Shown in pieces: positions 42,797 through 51,444 of a stretch of DNA of 64,000 bases. Source of the DNA: Bacillota bacterium (lineage in GTDB: Bacteria > Bacillota > Clostridia > Christensenellales > Christensenellaceae); NCBI GenBank assembly GCA_023393165.1, contig JAEWMJ010000032.1:343145-407144 (forward strand), written 5' to 3'. The notes below the pieces were generated by a model. It worked only from the letters and a program-made list of their open reading frames with translations, was not told where the DNA came from and made no database searches. Made by a program: the position numbers and the translations under genes. Position 1 is the stretch's first letter, and each line of letters opens with the position of its first letter.

Positions 42797-44278
42797 ATGG
42801 CAAGTGTAAAAAATGCTCTGAAAAGCGCAGGAGCAAATGTTGCTTTTTCAGCTGCTTTCAAGTATCTGGAAAAGGATCCGGTGAAAAACTTTCCCAAACT
42901 GATGAAATGGGCGGATACCTTTACAAAGGGAAACGATTGGAACAAAGCAGTAGGCAGATTCCAGAACTGGTTTGACGAGGAAACATGGCAGGGCGTTCTC
43001 ATTAAACGCGTGCTGCAGGACGTTGACACAAACTATTTAAAAAGATTTATTTTGAACTTCTTCCTGAATTCGGGCGTAAAAGGCATGCCGATCGCGCATG
43101 AAAAAAGCAAGGAGCTGGGCGTAAACGTGCCCTGGGCTATCCTGATGGACCCGACATCGGCTTGCAACTTGAAATGCCTTGGATGCTGGGCCGCGGAATA
43201 CGGTAAACACTATAATCTTTCCTACGAAAAAATGGACGAGATCATTACGCAAGGCAAAGAATTAGGTATTTATTTTTATATTTATTCCGGTGGTGAACCG
43301 CTTGTCCGTAAGAAGGATCTTATCCGTTTGGCGGAAAAACACAATGACTGCGCTTTCGGCGCATTTACAAACGGCCTTTTAATTGACGAAGACTTTGTGG
43401 AGGACCTTCTCCGCGTAGGCAATTTTACATTCATGATTTCGGTGGAAGGCACGGAAGAGGAAACGGATGCGCGCCGCGGCAAGGGAACCTATCAGGGTAT
43501 CATGCGCGCAATGAAGCTTCTGAAAGATGCGAAAATTCCTTTCGGCTATTCCGCATGCTACCACAGCAAAAACTATCAGACCATTGGCAGCGACGAATGG
43601 AACAATAAAATGATCGAGGCAGGCTGCCTGTTCGGATGGCTGTTCACCTACATGCCCATCGGCAAGGACGCAATACTTGACCTTTGCGTAACGCCCGAAC
43701 AGCGTGAATACATGTACACCCGCGTGCGCGAAATGCGCGAGTACAAACCGATCTTCATACTGGATTTCTGGAACGACGGAGAGTATGTCGGCGGATGCAT
43801 CGCCGGCGGAAGGCGTTATTTCCATATCAACTCGAACGGCGACTGCGAACCCTGCGCGTTCATTCACTATGCGACGCACAACATCAACAACTGCACGCTG
43901 GAAGAGGCGCTTGGAAGCCCGCTGTTCAAAAAATACCAGGAAGGCCAGCCTTTCTCCGACAACCTGCTGCGGCCCTGCCCGCTGCTGGATAATCCGGAGC
44001 ACCTTCGTAAGATTGTAAACGAATCGGGCGCGAAACCCACACAGGACCTTGACCTGGAAGGCGTGGATGTGCTCACGGCAAAAACAGATGGCGTCGCTGC
44101 AAAATGGAAAGAGAAAGCGGACGAATTATGGTCCTGCGGTCATTTCCCGCATAACGCGGTCATCAACTACGCTCTGGACAAAAGAGTGGATACCACCTGC
44201 GACGGCACGGCGGATTGCGGACACTGCGGAAGGATCCATGTAGACCGTCCAACGGAAAAACCGGCAAATATCGGCTGA
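42797..44278 (+). CDS. Radical SAM/SPASM-type enzyme
   Basis: A 493-residue radical SAM protein. An N-terminal helical region (about 1-110) precedes the cluster motif CNLKCLGCW (C-x3-C-x2-C) near residues 122-130, then IYSGGEPLVRKKDL and GAFTNGLLID. A SPASM-like C-terminal part follows, with NSNGDCEPCAFIHYA, LRPCPLLDNP, WSCGHFPH and CDGTADCGHC, enough cysteines for extra Fe-S clusters. This fits the anaerobic SPASM group that modifies peptides or acts in unknown pathways. No precursor peptide is adjacent. The divergent TetR is its probable regulator. Confidence 0.9.
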   Translation: MASVKNALKSAGANVAFSAAFKYLEKDPVKNFPKLMKWADTFTKGNDWNKAVGRFQNWFDEETWQGVLIKRVLQDVDTNYLKRFILNFFLNSGVKGMPIAHEKSKELGVNVPWAILMDPTSACNLKCLGCWAAEYGKHYNLSYEKMDEIITQGKELGIYFYIYSGGEPLVRKKDLIRLAEKHNDCAFGAFTNGLLIDEDFVEDLLRVGNFTFMISVEGTEEETDARRGKGTYQGIMRAMKLLKDAKIPFGYSACYHSKNYQTIGSDEWNNKMIEAGCLFGWLFTYMPIGKDAILDLCVTPEQREYMYTRVREMREYKPIFILDFWNDGEYVGGCIAGGRRYFHINSNGDCEPCAFIHYATHNINNCTLEEALGSPLFKKYQEGQPFSDNLLRPCPLLDNPEHLRKIVNESGAKPTQDLDLEGVDVLTAKTDGVAAKWKEKADELWSCGHFPHNAVINYALDKRVDTTCDGTADCGHCGRIHVDRPTEKPANIG

Positions 44279-44298
44279 TCCAAAAAGATCAAAATAAT

Positions 44299-44331
44299 AA
44301 ATCCCGTACTGAAAAATGTGCGGGATTTTTT
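44299..44331 (+). terminator. Terminator of the radical SAM/SPASM gene
   Basis: ATCCCG/CGGGAT (44301-44306 with 44321-44326) is followed by TTTTTTAT. Confidence 0.85.
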
Positions 44332-44364
44332 ATTGCATTTTTTATATAAAAAATTCCGGCCATT

Positions 44365-46743
44365 TTAATTCAGAATTTTTTGGCGGAACTTATTCTTCAG
44401 CTTTTTAATGTTTTTGTAAATGCCGGCAAAACTCTTTTTGACCGCCGTTTCCAGAACATACATAACAAAAGGCATGCTTGCGATACTTATGAGGAGTATG
44501 ATGATGCAGGTTGTGTTGAGGGGAACTATATCAAAATACCAGGATAATGCGCTCAGGCAGAGTGCAAAAATTCCGATAGTGCTTGCCAGTATTATTTTTC
44601 TGCTTAAGGTAAACGGATAACATACTTTGGCCGTTACCCAAATCCCTGCGGCGGACGCCAAAACAATGCACATTGTGCTGATCATATTATGCGGGATCTG
44701 AAAACTGTTGGCGATATAATTCAAAACTATCATGCTGCCCACTGCGCAGACTCCGCCGGGCAGCGACTTTGCAAAAACATCCAAAAGAAAATTACCCTTG
44801 ATTTTTGATGTGTTGAATTCAAAAGACAGAAAAAATGCAGGGAACCCGATAGTTACAAAACTGATCAGGACCATCTGGACGGGGGTAAACGGATAACTCA
44901 TTTGCGGAAGCAGCAGCGTAAAGACGGCCAGCAAAAGCGAATAAATCGTTTTTGTTATAAAAAGCGTCGCAGCTCTCTGAATATTGTTTACGACTTTTCT
45001 GCCTTCGGAAACAACATTGGGAACAGATGCAAAATTTGAATCCAAAAGTACCAAATTGGCAATGCTTTTTGCGGCGTCGCTTCCCGATGCAACCGCAATG
45101 CTGCAGTCGGCTTCCTTGAGCGCAGGGACATCGTTTACGCCGTCTCCCATCATGGCTACAGTTTTTCCCGAACGCTTTATAGCGGCGATCATCTGCTTTT
45201 TTTGATTGGGAGATACCCTGCCAAAAACGTTGTACAGGGATACCGCTTCTTTTATTTTTTCCATGGTGTCAAGTTCGGTCGCATCAATGCATTTTACGTC
45301 TTTCAGTCCCGCCTTTTCTGCTATCCTCTTGACTGTCAGCGGATTATCCCCGGAAATTATTTTTATGTCTACGCCCTGCGCATAGAAATACTCCAGGGTG
45401 GATGCGGCGTCGCTGCGTATTTTGTCTGCAAATACGGCAAGTCCTATGCAGGACAGGTCTTCCGGCAGTTCATTCTCATTTGGCCTATGTTTGCTTACGG
45501 CCACCGCCAGGACCCTGTTTCCTTTTTCAGAAAAATCTCTTATTTTTTCAGTAATAATCTCATCTTTGTCTTTAAACAAAAACTCATAGGCGCCAAAGGC
45601 GATAAACCCCGTTTCTTCTATATATACCCCGCTGAACTTTCTCTCCGATGAAAAAGGGATCTCCATATCCGAATTTTTATGAACGATTTTATTCCCGATA
45701 TAATCGCGCAGAGCGCTGACGGTAGCGTTATCGTCTTTTATGGCTCCGCAAAAATAAGAAAGCAGTTCATGGGTATCGGCGCTTTCAAGATCAATTATTT
45801 TTCTTAAAAAAAGTTTCCCTTCGGTTATGGTGCCTGTTTTATCAAGGCAGAGGGTGTCCGTCCTTGCCATGGTTTCAATGCTGTAAAGGCTCTGCACAAG
45901 CGTCTTTTTATTTGCCAGTATGATCGCGCTTGTCGCAAGCGACAAGCTTGTAAGCAGGATGAGCCCTTCGGGAATCATGCCGATCACGGATGCAACGGAC
46001 TTTGCAATGCTGTCGTTGTATCCGAAGCCCATGGCGTATTGGCGGAAAAACATGAGTAGGCCAATGGGTATGATCACATAACTGACAGATTTTAATATAT
46101 ATCCGATATCGCGGCTCAATTTGGAAGGACTCTTTTTAGAAGCTTTTGCCTCGCCTGCGATCTTATTTGCAAAACTGTTGTCACCCACGCCGGTAACCAG
46201 CGCCCTTCCGTTCCCGGATACCACATAACTGCCCGAATAAAGCGTGTCTCCCTTTTTCTTGAGTATTATATCCGATTCGCCGGTAACAAGAGACTCGTTC
46301 ACCTCAAGATATCCGTTTGTAAGCGCGCCGTCAACGCATATCTGGTCGCCGGTTTTGAGCACTATAATATCGGAAAGGACAACGTCGCAAATATTTAAAC
46401 TGATTCTTTTTCCATCACGGATAACCGTTGTTTTGGCGGCTACAATGAGCGAAAGTTTGTCCAATGTTTTTTTGGATGCGATTTCCTGGAATATTCCTAT
46501 AATAAGATTGCCGACAACTACAAACAGGAAGGTGAGATTCTTGTAATCCCCTGTAAAAACAACGAATACTGTAAGAACCAGATTTAAAATATTAAAAAAT
46601 GTGATAAGATTATCTTTAAAGATCTGTTTATATGTTTTTGTTTTATGAGAATCACAAACATTGATCTGGCCCGCCGATTTACGCTCCTGAGCCTGTTCGC
46701 TTGTAAGTCCTGTATTTTCGTCCGGTATATAATTTTCTTCCAT
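44365..46743 (-). CDS. Cation-transporting P-type ATPase (CtpE/YfgQ-like)
   Basis: A 792-residue P-type ATPase with ten predicted helices. Visible are the actuator loop VTGESD, the membrane motif IGMIPEGLILLTSL, the phosphorylation site CLDKTGTITEG near 310, the nucleotide domain (FSSERKFSGVYIEE) and the hinge MGDGVNDVPALKEADC. There is no N-terminal heavy-metal domain and no CPC motif, so it is not a copper or zinc pump. PEGL resembles CtpE-type calcium transporters; calcium or magnesium is the likely ion. A structured leader precedes it. Confidence 0.92.
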   Translation of the reverse strand: MEENYIPDENTGLTSEQAQERKSAGQINVCDSHKTKTYKQIFKDNLITFFNILNLVLTVFVVFTGDYKNLTFLFVVVGNLIIGIFQEIASKKTLDKLSLIVAAKTTVIRDGKRISLNICDVVLSDIIVLKTGDQICVDGALTNGYLEVNESLVTGESDIILKKKGDTLYSGSYVVSGNGRALVTGVGDNSFANKIAGEAKASKKSPSKLSRDIGYILKSVSYVIIPIGLLMFFRQYAMGFGYNDSIAKSVASVIGMIPEGLILLTSLSLATSAIILANKKTLVQSLYSIETMARTDTLCLDKTGTITEGKLFLRKIIDLESADTHELLSYFCGAIKDDNATVSALRDYIGNKIVHKNSDMEIPFSSERKFSGVYIEETGFIAFGAYEFLFKDKDEIITEKIRDFSEKGNRVLAVAVSKHRPNENELPEDLSCIGLAVFADKIRSDAASTLEYFYAQGVDIKIISGDNPLTVKRIAEKAGLKDVKCIDATELDTMEKIKEAVSLYNVFGRVSPNQKKQMIAAIKRSGKTVAMMGDGVNDVPALKEADCSIAVASGSDAAKSIANLVLLDSNFASVPNVVSEGRKVVNNIQRAATLFITKTIYSLLLAVFTLLLPQMSYPFTPVQMVLISFVTIGFPAFFLSFEFNTSKIKGNFLLDVFAKSLPGGVCAVGSMIVLNYIANSFQIPHNMISTMCIVLASAAGIWVTAKVCYPFTLSRKIILASTIGIFALCLSALSWYFDIVPLNTTCIIILLISIASMPFVMYVLETAVKKSFAGIYKNIKKLKNKFRQKILN

Positions 46744-46883
46744 TAAATTTTCCTTTAAATATCCATACCTCTGGTCAGTTCTTTTCTGCCGGTATTCCTG
46801 CCTCCCGTGCCGAATAACAATAGGATCCCTAGGAATATTACCGAAGTTTTAACGTCTGTTTTTTTAGTATAACAATAGTGTTC
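46744..46883 (-). promoter_or_regulatory. Structured 5' leader of the P-type ATPase mRNA
   Basis: About 135 nt lie between promoter and start codon. CGGTA(AT)ATTCCT (46843-46831) can pair with AGGAATACCG (46799-46790), closing a GC-rich interior with CACGGGAGGC. It matches no riboswitch class that I can recall exactly; an ion-sensing element is possible. Confidence 0.4.
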
Positions 46884-46912
46884 ATTTTATTTGCTTATTT
46901 GTTACTTGTCAA
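46884..46912 (-). promoter_or_regulatory. Promoter of the P-type ATPase gene
   Basis: Minus-strand TTGACA (46912-46907) and TAAAAT (46889-46884) have a 17-bp spacer. Confidence 0.8.
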
Positions 46913-47076
46913 TAATTCTCAAATAAACTTAAATAAAAATTAATATTCAAAAGAGTATTTATTTTTACCGCTGAAGGATGTATGGTTTAAAAGTGCTGAA
47001 AAATAATAAAAAATTGATTCTTCTTTGGCCATTACGGGAATGATTTGAAAATAAAGCCGCATTCAAGGAGAAACGC

Positions 47077-48240
47077 ATGGACCTTATCAGCGTCAATTTA
47101 ATTACCGTAATAATTGTCTGCCTGTTTTTTATCCCCATAACAGCCGGGATGATACGGCCCTTTTCCACCGGCCGGGTAGAACGTTCCCTTACATCGCTGA
47201 TGAATAACCTTGCGTTGCTTTTTTCCATTATCCTGTCCGTCTACTTTACGCGGCTGATTCTTTCGGATAATCAAAACACGATTCTCACAACACTTTATAA
47301 AATCCTTCCTTCGCTCCAAAGCTTTATCTCCGGTAAAAGCATTTGGGTATACATCATCTTTATACTTTTTTTCCTGCTTATTATCGACGGTATTTTGCAT
47401 CTCATTACCTTCCCCATTTACCGGTACGGCATTGTTCCGATGTCCCGCAGAATTGCATCCGGCGTCAATTCAATGAACGGCTTCTCAAGACGGTTGGTCG
47501 GCGGTTTATGGCAGCTTCCAAAATCAATCTGGATTGTTTTGGTTTTTTGCATATTGCTGAATCTATTTTCCGGATTTTACGGCAATCCCGCTTTTACGCA
47601 GTATGCAGGCGAATCCTCTCCATACCGGCTTGTTCAGAACAATGTTGTCAAGCCGCTGATGAATACCAGCCTGGTTAAAAATATCCAGATTGTGCTGAAC
47701 GATTCGTTCAAAGCGCCGCAGAACGAACCCACCGGCCAACCCGGGAAGACGCAACTGATCAAATATTTCAACGGAATCACCCTGGATGAAGCGGTAAAGT
47801 CTGATGCGGAAATTGACGCGGCGGCCCAAAAAATTGTGGGTTCGGAGCAAAATGAAAAAGAGAAAGCCTATCTGCTTTATCAGTGGATCAGTAAAAACAT
47901 AAAATACGACGACGCCAAAGCCGTAACAATATCACAGGATCCATCCCGTGCAGCTTCCGGGGCAATAGTTGCTTTTAACACAAGGGCAGGCGTATGTTTT
48001 GATTTTTCCACTCTCTACGTTGCCATGTGCCGCGCGGCGGGGCTGAACGTCAGGTTTATAACAGGTTTGGGATACGGCGGAACAGAATGGGGCGACCATG
48101 CCTGGAACCAGGTCTATGACCCCAAAGAAAATGCCTGGATCAATGTGGATACAACTTTCGGCAGCTCCGGAATGAATTATTTTGACAAGCCCAATTTCGA
48201 TTGGGACCACGCAAACGCCCAAATTCAGGAAGAGTGGTAA
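47077..48240 (+). CDS. Membrane protein with extracellular transglutaminase-like domain
   Basis: A 387-residue protein with three or four N-terminal helices (about 5-25, 45-65, 90-115, 155-175) and a papain-fold transglutaminase-like domain in the last 150 residues. The catalytic triad is visible as Cys in TRAGVCFDFSTLYVAM, His in GDHAWNQVYD and Asp in AWINVDTTFG. Proteins of this type act at the cell surface as peptidases or crosslinkers. The ATG follows CAAGGAG. It stands alone between the P-type ATPase and the glycosyltransferase. Confidence 0.9.
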   Translation: MDLISVNLITVIIVCLFFIPITAGMIRPFSTGRVERSLTSLMNNLALLFSIILSVYFTRLILSDNQNTILTTLYKILPSLQSFISGKSIWVYIIFILFFLLIIDGILHLITFPIYRYGIVPMSRRIASGVNSMNGFSRRLVGGLWQLPKSIWIVLVFCILLNLFSGFYGNPAFTQYAGESSPYRLVQNNVVKPLMNTSLVKNIQIVLNDSFKAPQNEPTGQPGKTQLIKYFNGITLDEAVKSDAEIDAAAQKIVGSEQNEKEKAYLLYQWISKNIKYDDAKAVTISQDPSRAASGAIVAFNTRAGVCFDFSTLYVAMCRAAGLNVRFITGLGYGGTEWGDHAWNQVYDPKENAWINVDTTFGSSGMNYFDKPNFDWDHANAQIQEEW

Positions 48241-48407
48241 TCAAGTATTTTCTCCCTATGCCTCCCGGCGGGCGCCGCGGCGCTTCATTACGGGGCAGTT
48301 CCATACACCTGAAACATAAATACCTTAACAAATAATACGGTTAGCCATATATTATAAACACAGGGAAAAATGCAGAAAAATATACATGCATTTACGGAGG
48401 AACTGGT

Positions 48408-50063
48408 TTGATAAAAAATTCAGAGGCCGGAAACAAGATTTTGGATTCCATCATATCCATAAATAAAACGGCGGCTGCATTATATAATATGGTTGAAAAC
48501 CGGGATAAGGACTATTCATTATATGCACAAACCTTACTGGAAACGCTTGAAACGGTGGGCGGCGCACTGGACCGGCTTGCGCAGGAAGAACCCGCGCTTG
48601 GTGCGCATCTTATCTGCAAAAATGCCGCCTGCTCATTGTCAAATCTTATGGTTTATGCTCAGAATGAGCCGGAGATGGCCTTGGAAAAAATCAAATTTGA
48701 ATTGCTGCCCTTAATTCAGGAATTATATGTGGATTTATATTTCTGGGGCTTTGTATACCCGGACAAAGAAAAAATGCAGCATTATTACCAAAATGAAATG
48801 AGAGACCTTTGTCCTTTGCCATATATCGACGAAGCTGAAAGCAAAGGGGCGTATCCATACGATATTTCGATAGTTGTGGTTGCTTACAATAAACTGGAAT
48901 ATACAAAACTATGCCTCAATCATATTCAAAAATATTTTCCCGGCCATATAAGCCATGAATTGATCTTGGTAAATAACGGCTCCAGCGACGGAACAAAGGA
49001 ATATTTTAAGAGCCTTCATCCTGATAAACAAATTGATATTTTATACAATACAAAAAGTTTTTCGTTTGTAAGCAGGGCTATTGAAGGAAAATATATTTTG
49101 TTTGTATCCAATGACGTCCTCATCACTCCAAATTCGGTGGAGAACATGCTTGCCTGTATTGAATCGGATGAGAGAATCGGGTGTGTCGTGCCGGTTTGCC
49201 AGAACATATCGAATCTCCAGGCAATACCTGCGGATTATTCAAATATAGATGAAATGATCGCTTTTTCCCAAAAGAACAATATAAGCGATCCGTACAAGTG
49301 GGAACAAAGGGTCAGGCTTTGTATTCCCATTGCCTTGGCAAGGAGCAGGGTTTGGGAATTTCATTCTTTTTTCAATTACCTCTATCCGTTTTCTCCGGAA
49401 AGATTCCTGTCCTTTTCTGACGACCTGATGTCAATGATGATGCGCCGGAACGGGTATAAAAACATTTTAGCGAAAGACGCATATGTGCATCATTTTGGAA
49501 GCGTAAGCCTGGATCAGAATAAAAACGATACGGCAAAAGCAACGTATCTGAAAAATTGTCTGGAATTCCAGTATGTTTTTGGATTGAATCCCTGGGGAGA
49601 AGGTTCCTGCTTTGACCGCACATTAATTGAGGCGCTGCCGCTGAAAGAAACGGAGTCTGTCAATATACTGGGCGTCAACTGCGGGCTGGGCAGCGATCCG
49701 CTGAAAATCAGGGAAACAATAAAGGAGACCCAAAAGAATCTGAAGGTGAAAATATACAGCATAACAAATAATCCTGTATATTGTGAAGATTTAAAAGGCG
49801 TTTCCGACGAATTTAAACTTGTTGATACCTTTACAAATATTTCAGACGTGTTTCCGGATACGGTTTTTCAGTATATTGTTTTTGGAACCGGCTTCGAAAA
49901 AGAAGAACCTTTAAGCGCAATCATGCGCAGCGCTTTTTTATGCCTTAATAAAGGCGGCGTTTTGGCGGTTAAAGGCGTCGACCCCGCTTTTCAATCAAGG
50001 CTTGCCGGTTTATTTGAAAGGGTAAAACCGTTGGGAACATGGTCTTTGATTTTTACAGAATAA
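48408..50063 (+). CDS. Family 2 glycosyltransferase with helical N-terminus and methyltransferase-like C-terminus
   Basis: A 551-residue soluble protein in three parts. An all-helical region (about 1-140) leads to a GT2 (GT-A) domain (about 145-395) with ISIVVVAYNKLEYTKLCLNH, LVNNGSSDGT, the metal motif region ILFVSNDVLI and LSFSDDLMSMMMRRNG. The C-terminal part (about 405-551) has a Rossmann glycine motif NILGVNCGLGSDPLK and a final strand like SAM-dependent methyltransferases. It probably transfers a sugar to a protein or surface polymer; the C-terminal part may be degenerate. The start follows GGAGG. Confidence 0.88.
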   Translation: MIKNSEAGNKILDSIISINKTAAALYNMVENRDKDYSLYAQTLLETLETVGGALDRLAQEEPALGAHLICKNAACSLSNLMVYAQNEPEMALEKIKFELLPLIQELYVDLYFWGFVYPDKEKMQHYYQNEMRDLCPLPYIDEAESKGAYPYDISIVVVAYNKLEYTKLCLNHIQKYFPGHISHELILVNNGSSDGTKEYFKSLHPDKQIDILYNTKSFSFVSRAIEGKYILFVSNDVLITPNSVENMLACIESDERIGCVVPVCQNISNLQAIPADYSNIDEMIAFSQKNNISDPYKWEQRVRLCIPIALARSRVWEFHSFFNYLYPFSPERFLSFSDDLMSMMMRRNGYKNILAKDAYVHHFGSVSLDQNKNDTAKATYLKNCLEFQYVFGLNPWGEGSCFDRTLIEALPLKETESVNILGVNCGLGSDPLKIRETIKETQKNLKVKIYSITNNPVYCEDLKGVSDEFKLVDTFTNISDVFPDTVFQYIVFGTGFEKEEPLSAIMRSAFLCLNKGGVLAVKGVDPAFQSRLAGLFERVKPLGTWSLIFTE

Positions 50064-50075
50064 ATGATATGCGAA

Positions 50076-50876
50076 CTATATTGCCAGAATATTGGCGGAT
50101 TCTCTATTTATTCTTAAAACATCGGCTAAAAAAGCAATAAATTCTCCATTTTTAGGTTGTTCCGATCTGTCGAATATCGTATAACCAAAGATATCCTTCA
50201 GCTTTTCCATTTTCCCCCGCGTCCATCCTACACTGATCGCATGACGTATCGCACGTTCCGCTCTGCTTGAGCTTGTCTCAAATTTATCCGCTATAGCGGG
50301 ATACAAAATTTTTGTAATGTTGTTGCCTGCCTCGGGCGAAACAATCGACATACCGATAGCTTCACGTAAATAATGATATCCGTTAATCTGAGGGGGAATC
50401 CCGATTGAAAGCAGTATATAACTGATCTTCTTGTTTATGCTGTTTTTTTCAAAATCGCTGATCTGTTGAGAAAAGATATGTTTATGCCGGTCATATGATA
50501 TTTCCAGAATGTTTTTTATAAGGATATTTAAATTAACCGGCTTTGTCATATGTTTTTTTGCCCCTAATTTCTTTGCCTGCTTTATTAAAAAATCTTCAGA
50601 AGTATCGGACAGTACAATCCATTCTATTTGCTGCGTTTCCTCTTTTTTCAATTGTTTCATTAAAGCCAAACCATCTTCTCCAATAGACGATAAATCCAGA
50701 ACAACTACATCCGGCAGTTCGATTTTTAGCAATATAAGCGCCTCTTCCAGGTTTCTTGTTCCGCCTGTTAACCTTATATTCTTTTGTTTATTGATATAAT
50801 TATTTAATTCCAGACCCACTAAACCGTCATTTTCCACTACCTGAACCTTGGTTTCATATTCTACTGTTTTTTTCAA
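50076..50876 (-). CDS. Spo0A-type response regulator with altered acidic pocket
   Basis: A 266-residue homologue of Spo0A, the master regulator of sporulation. The receiver (about 10-125) keeps the phospho-acceptor Asp in VVVLDLSS and the conserved Lys in MTKPVN, but the paired acidic residues (normally DD near 9-10) read Glu-Asn in VVEND, and the switch Thr is Ser. The DNA-binding domain (about 150-266) is clearly Spo0A: GYHYLREAIGMSIV, ITKILYPAIADKF, SSRAERAIRHAISVGWTRG, FGYTIFD. It starts at TTG, 8 nt after AAAGGAG. It may be a second, weakly or non-phosphorylatable copy; the canonical spo0A may lie elsewhere. Confidence 0.9.
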   Translation of the reverse strand: MKKTVEYETKVQVVENDGLVGLELNNYINKQKNIRLTGGTRNLEEALILLKIELPDVVVLDLSSIGEDGLALMKQLKKEETQQIEWIVLSDTSEDFLIKQAKKLGAKKHMTKPVNLNILIKNILEISYDRHKHIFSQQISDFEKNSINKKISYILLSIGIPPQINGYHYLREAIGMSIVSPEAGNNITKILYPAIADKFETSSSRAERAIRHAISVGWTRGKMEKLKDIFGYTIFDRSEQPKNGEFIAFLADVLRINRESANILAI

Positions 50877-51182
50877 TGTTCTTTCTCCTTTTAATCAAAA
50901 GTCGTCATAAAAAATTTCGAGTTTTTCATGGATAACGTTTTGTTCTTACTTTATATTCCTATAAAAATATTCGTATGGTCTGCGGCAATTTTTTGGGTTG
51001 GGTAATAATTACTATGATTTCCTGTTCATACCGGAAACCACCAAAAAATCCGCGTCCGCTTTCCAATCCAAATCAGATCATTTAGTTGCCTGAAATTTGT
51101 TGTTTCTCGCCTCAAATTTCTTTTTTCACGCTGTCCAATATACGGGCCTTAGAAATTTCCTGCTATTTAAAAAACCATCATA
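50877..51182. other. Gap upstream of the Spo0A-type gene
   Basis: AT-rich with no gene. No clean 0A box (TGTCGAA) or sigma-H promoter could be recognised before the TTG start. Confidence 0.35.
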
Positions 51183-51211
51183 TTGACAAAATAAATTTTT
51201 CATCATACAAT
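51183..51211 (+). promoter_or_regulatory. Promoter of the nucleoside ABC importer operon
   Basis: TTGACA (51183-51188) and TACAAT (51206-51211) have a 17-bp spacer. They imply a leader of about 225 nt. Confidence 0.82.
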
Positions 51212-51291
51212 AAAAAAAATTGTAAGAATATAAAAATTTTTTTGTTTTATAAAGACTACTGTCTATTAAGCAATAAAATGTAAGGATGTTA

Positions 51292-51369
51292 CGGATGAAT
51301 TTCAAGCAAGGTACGTCGTCGTTCAGAGTAGAACGAACCACGCTTCGGCAGTAAATTCTCCGTTTTTTT
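51292..51369 (+). ncRNA. Candidate structured attenuator/riboswitch-like leader with intrinsic terminator
   Basis: CGGATGAATTT (51292-51302) pairs with AAATTCTCCG (51353-51362), followed by seven T. An inner hairpin TCGTTC-AGAGTA-GAACGA (51319-51336) sits inside. The terminator lies 75 nt before the first gene, so read-through must be regulated or partial. It fits no class I can name with certainty; a nucleoside or base ligand would suit the downstream genes. Confidence 0.5.
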
Positions 51370-51444
51370 GTTTGAAGTATCTTTCAAAAATACCAACGGG
51401 CTGCCGACATCAGCCTGCTGGATGAAAGGAGATAAACTGCGTTT

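Noticed and set aside
50169..50185. TGTCGAA (0A-box-like) near 50169
   Set aside because: It lies within the coding part of the Spo0A-type gene and away from any promoter; a 7-mer match is expected by chance.
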